64,000 bases of DNA from Megachile rotundata (GCF_050947335.1 NW_027473517.1:62001-126000), one strand, 5' to 3'. Shown: positions 53,494 to 64,000, numbered from the stretch's first letter. Numbers and translations are program-made. The notes: a model not told the origin generated them from the letters alone.

Positions 53494-56400
53494 TTGATAA
53501 TAATAAGAGTAATAAGTATAGTAATTGTCGTTCTATCGATCATATCTGCATAATATGGTTAATAATATGAGTTAGATTGATAATAATAAGAGTAATAAGT
53601 ATAGTAATTGTCGTTATATCGATCATATAACCATAATATGGCCAATAGCATGAGTTAGATTGATAATAATAAGAGTAATGAGTATAGTAATTGTCGTTCT
53701 ATCGATCATATCTGCATAATATGGTTAATAATATGAGTTAGATTGATAATAGTGATTGTAATAAATATAGTAATTGTCGTTCTATCGCTCATATAAGCAC
53801 AATATGGTTAATAATATGAGTTAGATTGATAATAATAAGAGTAATAAGTATAGTAATTGTCGTTCTATCGATCATATATGCATAATATGGTTAATAATAT
53901 GAGTTAGATTGATAATAGTGAGTGTAATAAGTATAGTGAATGTCGTTCTATCGATCATATCAGCATAATATGGGTAATAATATGAGTAGGATTGATAATA
54001 ATAAGAGTAATGAGTATAGTAATTGTAGTTCTATCGATCATTTAAGCATAATATGGCTAATAATATGAGTTAGATTGATAAAAATAAGAGTAATGAGTAT
54101 AGTGATTGTAGTTCTATCGATCATATCTGCATAATATGGTTAATAATATGAGTTAGATTGATAATAATAAGAGTAATAAGTATAGTATTTGTCGTTCTAT
54201 CGATCATATAAGCATAATATGGCTAATAATATGAGTTAGATTTATAATAATAAGAGTAATAAGTATAGTAATTGTCGTTCTATCGATCATTTAAGCATAA
54301 TATGGCTAATAATATTAGTCAGATTGGTAATAATAACAGTAATAAGTATAGTAATTGTCGTTCTATCGACAATATAAGCATAATATGGCTAATAATATGA
54401 GTTAGATTGATAATACTAAGAGTAGTGAGTATAGTAATTCTCGTTCTATCGATCATATAAGCATAATATGGCTAATAATATGAGTTAGATTGATAATAAT
54501 AAGAGTAATGAGTATAGTAATTGTAGTTCTATCGATCATTTAAGCATAATATGGCTAATAATATGAGTTAGATTGATAATAATAAGAGTAATAAGTATAG
54601 TAATTGTCGTTATATCGATCATATAACCATAATATGGCTAATAGCATGAGTTAGATTGATAATAATAAGAGTAATGAGTATAGTAATTGACGTTCTATCG
54701 ATCATATCTGCATAATATGGTTAATAATATGAGTTGGGTTGATAAAGATAAGAATAATAAGTAGAGTAATTGTCGTTCTATCGATCATATAAGCATAATA
54801 TGGCTAATAATATGAGTTAGGTTGATAATAACAAGAGTAATAAGTATAGTAAATGTCGTTCTATCGATCATTTAAGCATAATATGGCGAATAATATGAGT
54901 TGGGTTGATAAAAATAAGAATAATAAGTATAGTAATTGTCGTTCTATCGATCATATAAGCATAATATGGCTAATAATATGAGTTAGGTTGATAATAACAA
55001 GAGTAATAAGTATAGTAAATGTCGTGCTATCGATCATATCTGCATAATATGGTTAATAATTTGAGTTAGATTGATAATAGTGAGTGTAATAAGTATAGTA
55101 ATTGTCGTTCTGTCGATCATATTAGCATAATATGGTTAATAAAATGAGTTAGATTGATAACAATAAGAGTAATAAGTATAGTATTTGGCGTTCTATCGAT
55201 CATATAAGCACAATATGGCTAATAATATAATTTAGATTGATAATAATAAGAGTCATAAGTATAGTAATTGTCGTTCTATCGATCATATCTGCATAATATG
55301 GTTAATAATATGAGTTAGATTGATAATAATAGGAGTAATAAGTATAGTCATTGTCGTTATATCGATCATATAACCATAATATGGCTAATAGCATGAGTTA
55401 GATTGATAATAATAAGAGTAATGAGTATAGTAATTGTCGTTCTATCGATCATATCCGCATAATATGGTTAATAATATGAGTTAGATTGATAATAGTGAGT
55501 GTAATAAATATAGTAATTGTCGTTCTATCGCTCATATAAGCACAATATGGTTAATAATATGAGTTAGATTGATAATACTAAGAGGAGTGAGTATAGTAAT
55601 TGTCGTTCTATCGATCATATTAGCATAATATGGCTAATAATATGAGTTAGATTGATAATAATAGGAGTAATGAGTATAGTAATTGTAGTTCTATCGATCA
55701 TATCTGCATAATATGGTTAATAATATGAGTTAGAATGATAATAATAAGAGTAATAAGTATAGTAATTGTCGTTCTATCGATCATATCTGCATAATATGGT
55801 TTATAATATGAGTTAGATTGATAATAGTGAGTGTAATAAGTATAGTGAATGTCGTTCTATCGATCATATCAGCATAATATGGGTAATAATATGAGTTGGA
55901 TTGATAATAATAAGAGTAATGAGTATAGTAATAGTAGTTCTATCGATCATATAAGCATAATGTGGCTAATAATATGAGTCAGATTCATAATAATAAGAGT
56001 AATAAGTATAGTAATTGTCGTTCTATCGATCATATAAGCATAATATGGCTAATAATATGAGTTAGATTTATAATAATAAGAGTAATAAGTATAGTAATTG
56101 TCGTTCTATCGATCATATAAGCACAATATGGCTAATAATAAGAGTTAGATTGATAATAATAAGAGTAATAAGTATAGTAATTGTCGTTCTATCGATCATA
56201 TCTGCATAATATGGTTAATAATATGAGTTAGATTGATAATAATAAGAGTAATAAGTATAGTAATTGTCGTTATATCGATCATATAACCATAATATGGCTA
56301 ATAGCATGAGATAGATTGATAATAATAAGAGTAATGAGTATAGTAATTGTCATTCTATCGATCATATCTGCATAATATGGTTAATAATATGAGTTAGATT

Positions 56401-56825
56401 GATAATAGTGAGTGTAATAAATATAGTAATTGTCGTTCTATCGCTCATATAAGCACAATATGGTTAATAATATGAGTTAGATTGATAATAATAAGAGTAA
56501 TAAGTATAGTAATTGTCGTTCTATCGATCATATATGCATAATATGGTTAATAATATGAGTTAGATTGATAATAGTGAGTGTCATAACTATAGTGAATGTC
56601 GTTCTATCGATCATATCAGCATAATATGGCTAATAATATGAGTTAGATTCATAATAATAAGAGTAATAAGTATAGTAATTGTCGTTCTATCGATCATATA
56701 AGCATAATATGGCTAATAATATGAGTTAGAGTGATAATACTAAGAGTAGTGAGTATAGTAATTCTCATTCTATCGATCATATAAGCATAATATGGCTAAT
56801 AATATGAGTTAGATTGATAATAGTG
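53494..56825 (+). repeat. 40-monomer block (copy 2 of 48182-51430)
   Basis: This is the longer copy, keeping the monomer missing near 48.7 kb. At its right end it contains the first copy of the 5-monomer duplication. Private changes include AATTTGAGTTAG near 55059, ATATAATTTAG near 55228 and AAGTAGAGTAATTG near 54760. Confidence 0.83.
56401..56815 (+). repeat. 5-monomer tandem unit, copy 1 (415 bp)
   Basis: This unit is directly repeated at 56816-57230 (415 = 5 x 83). It spans the AGTGAGTGTAATAAATATAG, GCTCATATAAGC, ATATGC, ATCAGC, AGATTCATAAT and TTCTCATTC monomers. Copy 1 carries private C changes at 56582 and 56587 that copy 2 and the relative near 60730 lack. Confidence 0.88.
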
Positions 56826-57230
56826 AGTGTAATAAATATAGTAATTGTCGTTCTATCGCTCATATAAGCACAATATGGTTAATAATATGAGTTAGATTGA
56901 TAATAATAAGAGTAATAAGTATAGTAATTGTCGTTCTATCGATCATATATGCATAATATGGTTAATAATATGAGTTAGATTGATAATAGTGAGTGTAATA
57001 AGTATAGTGAATGTCGTTCTATCGATCATATCAGCATAATATGGCTAATAATATGAGTTAGATTCATAATAATAAGAGTAATAAGTATAGTAATTGTCGT
57101 TCTATCGATCATATAAGCATAATATGGCTAATAATATGAGTTAGAGTGATAATACTAAGAGTAGTGAGTATAGTAATTCTCATTCTATCGATCATATAAG
57201 CATAATATGGCTAATAATATGAGTTAGATT
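56816..57230 (+). repeat. 5-monomer tandem unit, copy 2 (415 bp)
   Basis: This is the second copy of 56401-56815. The equivalent stretch at 51.0-51.4 kb and at 60.55-60.96 kb has only one copy, so this duplication arose locally. Confidence 0.88.
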
Positions 57231-57264
57231 GATAATAATAAGGGTAATAAGTATAGTAATTGTC

Positions 57265-58260
57265 GTTCTCTCGATCATATAAGCATAATATGGCTAATAA
57301 TATGAGTTAGATTGATAATACTAAGAGGAGTGAGTATAGTAATTGTCGTTCTATCGATCATATAAGCATAATATGACTAATAATATGAGTTAGATTGATA
57401 ATAATAAGAGTAATGAGTATAGTAATTGTAGTTCTATCGATCATATCTGCATAGTATGGTTAATAATATGAGTTAGATTGATAATAGTGAGTGTAATAAG
57501 TATAGTGAATGTCGTTCTATCGATCATATCAGCATAATATGGGTAATAATATGAGTTGGATTGATAATAATAAGAGTAATGAGTATAGTAATTGTAGTTC
57601 TATCGATCATTTAAGCATGATATGGCTAATAATATGAGTTAGATTGATAATAATAACAGTAATAAGTATAGTAATTGTCGTTCTATCGATAATATAAGCA
57701 TAATATGGCTAATAATATGAGTTAGATTGATAATAATAAGAGTAATGAGTATAGTAATTGTAGTTCTATCGATCATTTAAGCATAATATGGCTAATAATA
57801 CGAGTTAGATTGATAATAATAAGAGTAATGAGCATAGTGATTGTAGTTCTATCGATCATATCTGCATAATATGGTTAATAATATGAGTTAGATTGATAAT
57901 AATAAGAGTAATAAGTATAGTATTTGTCGTTCTATCGATCATATAAGCATAATATGGCTAATAATATGAGTTAGATTGATAATAATAAGAGTAATAAGTA
58001 TAGTAATTGTCGTTCTATCGATCATTTAAGCATAATATGGCTAATAATATGAGTCAGATTGATAATAATAACAGTAATAAGTATAGTAATTGTCGTTCTA
58101 TCGATAATATAAGCATAATATGCCTAATAATATGAGTTAGATTGATAAAACTAAGAGTAGTGAGTATAGTAATTCTCGTTCTATCGATCACATAAGCATA
58201 ATATGCCTAATAATATGAGTTAGATTGATAATAATAAGAGTAATAAGTATAGTAATTGTC
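57265..58260 (+). repeat. 12-monomer tandem unit, copy 1 (996 bp)
   Basis: This unit is directly repeated at 58261-59256 (996 = 12 x 83). Both copies begin GTTCTCTCGATC and include AAGCATGATATGG and the GCCTAAT monomer after GATCACATAAGC (58201 and 59197). I saw no difference between the copies by eye. The relatives at 51.5-52.4 kb and 61.0-62.0 kb have a single copy. Confidence 0.88.
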
Positions 58261-59256
58261 GTTCTCTCGATCATATAAGCATAATATGGCTAATAATATG
58301 AGTTAGATTGATAATACTAAGAGGAGTGAGTATAGTAATTGTCGTTCTATCGATCATATAAGCATAATATGACTAATAATATGAGTTAGATTGATAATAA
58401 TAAGAGTAATGAGTATAGTAATTGTAGTTCTATCGATCATATCTGCATAGTATGGTTAATAATATGAGTTAGATTGATAATAGTGAGTGTAATAAGTATA
58501 GTGAATGTCGTTCTATCGATCATATCAGCATAATATGGGTAATAATATGAGTTGGATTGATAATAATAAGAGTAATGAGTATAGTAATTGTAGTTCTATC
58601 GATCATTTAAGCATGATATGGCTAATAATATGAGTTAGATTGATAATAATAACAGTAATAAGTATAGTAATTGTCGTTCTATCGATAATATAAGCATAAT
58701 ATGGCTAATAATATGAGTTAGATTGATAATAATAAGAGTAATGAGTATAGTAATTGTAGTTCTATCGATCATTTAAGCATAATATGGCTAATAATACGAG
58801 TTAGATTGATAATAATAAGAGTAATGAGCATAGTGATTGTAGTTCTATCGATCATATCTGCATAATATGGTTAATAATATGAGTTAGATTGATAATAATA
58901 AGAGTAATAAGTATAGTATTTGTCGTTCTATCGATCATATAAGCATAATATGGCTAATAATATGAGTTAGATTGATAATAATAAGAGTAATAAGTATAGT
59001 AATTGTCGTTCTATCGATCATTTAAGCATAATATGGCTAATAATATGAGTCAGATTGATAATAATAACAGTAATAAGTATAGTAATTGTCGTTCTATCGA
59101 TAATATAAGCATAATATGCCTAATAATATGAGTTAGATTGATAAAACTAAGAGTAGTGAGTATAGTAATTCTCGTTCTATCGATCACATAAGCATAATAT
59201 GCCTAATAATATGAGTTAGATTGATAATAATAAGAGTAATAAGTATAGTAATTGTC
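58261..59256 (+). repeat. 12-monomer tandem unit, copy 2 (996 bp)
   Basis: This is the second copy of 57265-58260. The next base onward (GTTCTATCG at 59257) resumes the sequence found at 52451 and 61996, so the duplication is a clean insertion of 12 whole monomers. Confidence 0.88.
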
Positions 59257-60175
59257 GTTCTATCGATCATATAAGCATAATATGGCTAATAATATGAGTT
59301 AGATTGAGAATACTAAGAGTAGTGAGTATAGTAATTCTCGTTCTATCGATCATATAAGCATAATATGGCTAATAATATGAGTTAGATTGATAATAATAAG
59401 AGTAATGAGTATAGTAATTGTAGTTCTATCGATCATTTAAGCATAATATGGCTAATAATATGAGTTAGATTGATAATAATAACAGTAATAAGTATAGTAA
59501 TTGTCATTCTATCGCTCATATAAGCACAATATGGCTAATAATATGAGTCAGATTCATAATAATAAGAGTAATAAGTATAGTAGTTGTCGTTCTATCGATC
59601 ATTTAAGCATAATATGGCGAATAATATGAGTTGGGTTGATAAAAATAAGAATAATAGGAATAGTAATTGTCGGCCTATCGATCATATCAGCATAATATGG
59701 TTAATAATATGAGTTAGAATGATAATAATAAGAGTAATAAGTATAGTAATTGTCGTTCTATCGATCATATCTGCATAATATGGTTAATAATATGAGTTAG
59801 ATTGATAATAATAAGAGCAATAAGTATAGTAATTGACGTTCTATCGATCATATCTGCATAATATGGTTAATAATATGAGTTGGGTTGATAAAGATAAGAA
59901 TAATAAGTATAGTAATTGTCGTTCTATCGATCATATAAGCATAATATGGCTAATAATATGAGTTAGGTTGATAATAACAAGAGTAATAAGTATAGTAAAT
60001 GTCGTTCTATCGATCATTTAAGCATAATATGGCGAATAATATGAGTTGGGTTGATAAAAATAAGAATAATAAGTATAGTAATTGTCGTTCTATCGATCAT
60101 ATAAGCATAATATGGCTAATAATATGAGTTAGGTTGATAATAACAAGAGTAATAAGTATAGTAAATGTCGTGCTA

Positions 60176-62540
60176 TCGATCATATAAGCATAATATGGCT
60201 AATAATATGAGTTAGATTTATAATAATAAGAGTAATAAGTATAGTAATTGTCGTTCTATCGATCATATAAGCACAATATGGCTAATAATAAGAGTTAGAT
60301 TGATAATAATAAGAGTAATAAGTATAGTAATTGTCGTTCTATCGATCATATCTGCATAATATGGTTAATAATATGAGTTAGATTGATAATAATAAGAGTA
60401 ATAAGTATAGTAATTGTCGTTATATCGATCATATAACCATAATATGGCTAATAGCATGAGATAGATTGATAATAATAAGAGTAATGAGTATAGTAATTGT
60501 CATTCTATCGATCATATCTGCATAATATGGTTAATAATATGAGTTAGATTGATAATAGTGAGTGTAATAAATATAGTAATTGTCGTTCTATCGCTCATAT
60601 AAGCACAATATGGTTAATAATATGAGTTAGATTGATAATAATAAGAGTAATAAGTATAGTAATTGTCGTTCTATCGATCATATATGCATAATATGGTTAA
60701 TAATATGAGTTAGATTGATAATAGTGAGTGTAATAAGTATAGTGAATGTCGTTCTATCGATCATATCAGCATAATATGGCTAATAATATGAGTTAGATTC
60801 ATAATAATAAGAGTAATAAGTATAGTAATTGTCGTTCTATCGATCATATAAGCATAATATGGCTAATAATATGAGTTAGAGTGATAATACTAAGAGTAGT
60901 GAGTCTAGTAATTCTCATTCTATCGATCATATAAGCATAATATGGCTAATAATATGAGTTAGATTGATAATAATAAGGGTAATAAGTATAGTAATTGTCG
61001 TTCTCTCGATCATATAAGCATAATATGGCTAATAATATGAGTTAGATTGATAATACTAAGAGGAGTGAGTATAGTAATTGTCGTTCTATCGATCATATAA
61101 GCATAATATGACTAATAATATGAGTTAGATTGATAATAATAAGAGTAATGAGTATAGTAATTGTAGTTCTATCGATCATATCTGCATAGTATGGTTAATA
61201 ATATGAGTTAGATTGATAATAGTGAGTGTAATAAGTATAGTGAATGTCGTTCTATCGATCATATCAGCATAATATGGGTAATAATATGAGTTGGATTGAT
61301 AATAATAAGAGTAATGAGTATAGTAATTGTAGTTCTATCGATCATTTAAGCATGATATGGCTAATAATATGAGTTAGATTGATAATAATAACAGTAATAA
61401 GTATAGTAATTGTCGTTCTATCGATAATATAAGCATAATATGGCTAATAATATGAATTAGATTGATAATAATAAGAGTAATGAGTATAGTAATTGTAGTT
61501 CTATCGATCATTTAAGCATAATATGGCTAATAATACGAGTTAGATTGATAATAATAAGAGTAATGAGCATAGTGATTGTAGTTCTATCGATCATATCTGC
61601 ATAATATGGTTAATAATATGTGTTAGATTGATAATAATAAGAGTAATAAGTATAGTATTTGTCGTTCTATCGATCATATAAGCATAATATGGCTAATAAT
61701 ATGAGTTAGATTGATAATAATAAGAGTAATAAGTATAGTAATTGTCGTTCTATCGATCATTTAAGCATAATATGGCTAATAATATGAGTCAGATTGATAA
61801 TAATAACAGTAATAAGTATAGTAATTGTCGTTCTATCGATAATATAAGCATAATATGCCTAATAATATGAGTTAGATTGATAAAACTAAGAGTAGTGAGT
61901 ATAGTAATTCTCGTTCTATCGATCACATAAGCATAATATGGCTAATAATATGAGTTAGATTGATAATAATAAGAGTAATAAGTATAGTAATTGTCGTTCT
62001 ATCGATCATATAAGCATAATATGGCTAATAATATGAGTTAGATTGAGAATACTAAGAGTAGTGAGTATAGCAATTCTCGTTCTATCGATCATATAAGCAT
62101 AATATGGCTAATAATATGAGTTAGATTGATAATAATAAGAGTAATGAGTATAGTAATTGTAGTTCTATCGATCATTTAAGCATAATATGGCTAATAATAT
62201 GAGTTAGATTGATAATAATAACAGTAATAAGTATAGTAATTGTCGTTCTATCGCTCATATAAGCACAATATGGCTAATAATATGAGTCAGATTCATAATA
62301 ATAAGAGTAATAAGTATAGTAGTTGTCGTTCTATCGATCATTTAAGCATAATATGGCGAATAATATGAGTTGGTTTGATAAAAATAAGAATAATAGGAAT
62401 AGTAATTGTCGTTCTATCGATCATATCAGCATAATATGGTTAATAATATGAGTTAGAATGATAATAATAAGAGTAATAAGTATAGTAATTGTCGTTCTAT
62501 CGATCATATCTGCATAATATGGTTAATAATATGAGTTAGA
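60176..62540 (+). repeat. Block related to 56026-59800 without its local duplications
   Basis: This block matches 56026 onward at 4150 bp (50 x 83), then 57265 at 3735 bp (45 x 83), then 59257 at 2739 bp (33 x 83). The steps of 5 and 12 monomers equal the two local duplications, which are absent here. The match includes the AATAGGAATAG tag near 59655 and 62394. Just upstream, 59820-60175 matches 54674-55029, so the left edge is a junction at which about 12 monomers have been skipped. Confidence 0.82.
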
Positions 62541-64000
62541 TTGATAATAGTGAGTGTAATAAGTATAGTGAATGTCGTTCTATCGATCATATCAGCATAA
62601 TATGGGTAATAATATGAGATGGATTGATAATAATAAGAGCAATGAGTATAGTAATTGTAGTTCTAACGATCATATAAGCATAATATGGCTAATAATATGA
62701 GTCAGATTCATAATAATAAGAGTAATAAGTATAGTAGTTGTCGTTCTATCGATCATTTAAGCATAATATGGCGAATAATATGAGTTGGGTTGATAAAAAT
62801 AAGAATAATAAGTATAGTAATTGTCGTTCTATCGATCATATCAGCATAATATGGTTAATAATATGAGTTAGAATGATAATAATAAGAGTAATAAGTATAG
62901 TAATTGTCGTTCTATCGATCATATCTGCATAATATGGTTAATAATATGAGTTAGATTGATAATAATAAGAGTAATAAGTATAGTAATTGTCGTTATATCG
63001 ATCATATAACCATAATATGGCTAATAGCATGAGTTAGATTGATAATAATAAGAGTAATGAGTATAGTAATTGTCGTTCTATCGATCATATCTGCATAATA
63101 TGGTGAATAATATGAGTTAGATTGATAATAGTGAGTGTAATACATATAGTAATTGTCGTTCTATCGCTCATATAAGCACAATATGGTTAATAATATGAGT
63201 TAGATTGATAATAATAAGAGTAATAAGTATAGTAATTGTCGTTCTATCGATCATATATGCATAATATGGTTAATAAAATGAGTTAGATTGATAATAATAA
63301 GAGTAATGAGTATGGTAATTGTAGTTCTATCGATCATTTAAGCATAATATGGCTAATAATACGAGTTAGATTGATAATAATAAGAGTAATGAGCATAGTG
63401 ATTGTAGTTCTATCGATCATATCTGCATAATATGGTTAATAATATGAGTTAGATTGATAATAATAAGAGTAATAAGTATAGTATTTGTCGTTCTATCGAT
63501 CATATAAGCATAATATGGCTAATAATATGAGTTAGATTGATAATAATAAGAGTAATAAGTATAGTAATTGTCGTTCTATCGATCATTTAAGCATAATATG
63601 GCTAATAATATGAGTCAGATTGATAATAATAACAGTAATAAGTATAGTAATTGTCGTTCTATCGATAATATAAGCATAATATGCCTAATAATATGAGTTA
63701 GATTGATGAAACTAAGAGTAGTGAGTATAGTAATTCTCGTTCTATCGATCATATAAGCATAATATGGCTAATAATATGAGTTAGATTGATAATAATAAGA
63801 GTAATAAGTATAGTAATTGTCGTTCTATCGATCATATAAGCATAATATGGCTAATAATATGAGTTAGATTGATAATACTAAGAGTAGTGAGTATAGTAAT
63901 TCTCGTTCTATCGATCATATAAGCATAATATGGCTAATAATATGAGTTAGATTGATAATAATAAGAGTAATGAGTATAGTAATTGTAGTTCTATCGATCA
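62541..64000 (+). repeat. Mixed monomers resembling 47.2-47.7 kb, then 16.6-17.4 kb
   Basis: This holds only satellite monomers. The part around 62636 matches 47281 at 15355 bp (185 x 83) and shares AGAGCAATGAG followed by TTCTAACGATC. From about 63020 it resembles 16621-17395, sharing ATGGTGAATAAT and TATGGTAATTG, at 559 x 83 plus the two insertions. The array is still in progress at the last base, so the satellite extends beyond the window on both sides. Confidence 0.8.

Larger units (their letters stand above)
1..64000 (+). repeat. 83-bp AT-rich satellite array filling the window
   Basis: The window is a continuous head-to-tail array of an 83-bp monomer. The monomer opens with GATCATATAAGC (positions 1-12), has TAATAATATGAG at 23-34 and GATAATAATAAGAG at 42-55, and ends with TTGTCGTTCTATC at 71-83. 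GATC starts recur every 83 bases (for example 1, 84, 167, 3819, 4483); the final partial monomer starts at 63996, giving 771 units. No monomer is inverted and no foreign sequence interrupts the array. All three + frames carry frequent stops, and because 83 is not a multiple of 3 each frame rotates from monomer to monomer, so no long protein is possible. Such arrays are typical of eukaryotic heterochromatin. The family is not one I recognise, and a centromeric role is only a possibility. Confidence 0.97.

Noticed and set aside
1..64000. CRISPR array
   Set aside because: The repeats are regular, but there are no distinct spacers. The whole 83-bp unit is repeated and differences are scattered substitutions; no cas genes are present.
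1..64000. Protein-coding tandem repeat gene
   Set aside because: The unit length is not a multiple of 3 and every + frame has several stops per monomer. The minus frame closes after 28 codons.
1..64000. CENP-B box in the monomer
   Set aside because: The only GC-containing cluster, TTGTCGTTCTATCGATC, does not fit the CENP-B box as I recall it (TTCG followed by a conserved CGGGA core). A centromeric role is therefore not supported by this motif.
1..64000. Telomeric, rDNA or tRNA-derived repeat
   Set aside because: There is no TTAGGG-like short repeat, no rRNA core sequence, and no tRNA A or B box pattern in the monomer.
1..64000. Bacterial-type promoters and ribosome sites (TATAAT-like and AGGAG matches such as AGAGGAGTGAG)
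   Set aside because: At 76% A+T such matches occur by chance in every monomer, and the AGGAG in some variants is a single-base class difference with no gene after it.
1..64000. G-quadruplex or long hairpin structures
   Set aside because: GGG occurs only in isolated variants (ATGGGTAAT, GTTGGGTTG), never four close runs. Dyads are limited to six-base palindromes such as ATCGAT.

Overview
The whole 64 kb window is one uninterrupted satellite DNA array. I found no gene, RNA gene, transposon, CRISPR array or unique-sequence island. The unit is an 83-bp, very AT-rich monomer (consensus by my count A34 T29 G14 C6, about 24% GC), always in the same head-to-tail orientation. Taking GATC as monomer position 1, the first monomer starts at base 1 and the last partial one at 63996. 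That is 771 monomers with a net drift of only +2 bases. An array this long and regular points to a eukaryote and a heterochromatic location (centromeric, pericentromeric, subtelomeric or sex-chromosome block) from a long-read assembly. I do not recognise the satellite family and cannot name the organism.

Monomers fall into recurring variant classes, recognisable mainly at positions 5-13, 22-24, 36-50 and 56-80. The classes recur in the same local order in many places, because the array has grown by duplicating multi-monomer blocks in register. Layout: 1-2499, mixed monomers with a 22-monomer-offset duplication; 2500-7553, mixed, its first block copied 53 monomers downstream; 7554-17015, a clean tandem duplication of a 57-monomer unit (2 x 4731 bp); 17016-23574, blocks shared with 12.8-15 kb and with 47.7 kb; 23575-30374, a 33-monomer tandem and a block shared with 30.3-32.1 kb; 30375-37512, a 41/45-monomer tandem; 37513-47084, a 54-monomer tandem (4483 bp) tagged by a shared 1-bp insertion; 47085-48412, an 8-monomer tandem; 48182-62540, nested 64/65-, 12- and 5-monomer duplications; 62541-64000, sequence resembling 16.6-17.4 kb.

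There is no single higher-order-repeat length. Copy offsets of 2, 5, 8, 12, 15, 22, 29, 33, 41, 53, 54, 57, 64, 65, 81, 89 and 100 monomers are visible, all multiples of 83 bp apart from the tracked 1-bp indels. This is the pattern expected of unequal exchange or replication-based amplification in register. The most notable features are the near-absence of indels together with the absence of any homopolymer of 3 or more in the consensus, a 52-base C-free stretch on the + strand of each consensus monomer, two well-kept CpG sites in a very AT-rich repeat, and nested duplications whose relative order can be read from shared variants. The four open frames of about 62-64 codons are by-products of duplicated monomer variants and are rejected as genes. 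All block boundaries and identities come from reading by eye, not from alignment software.
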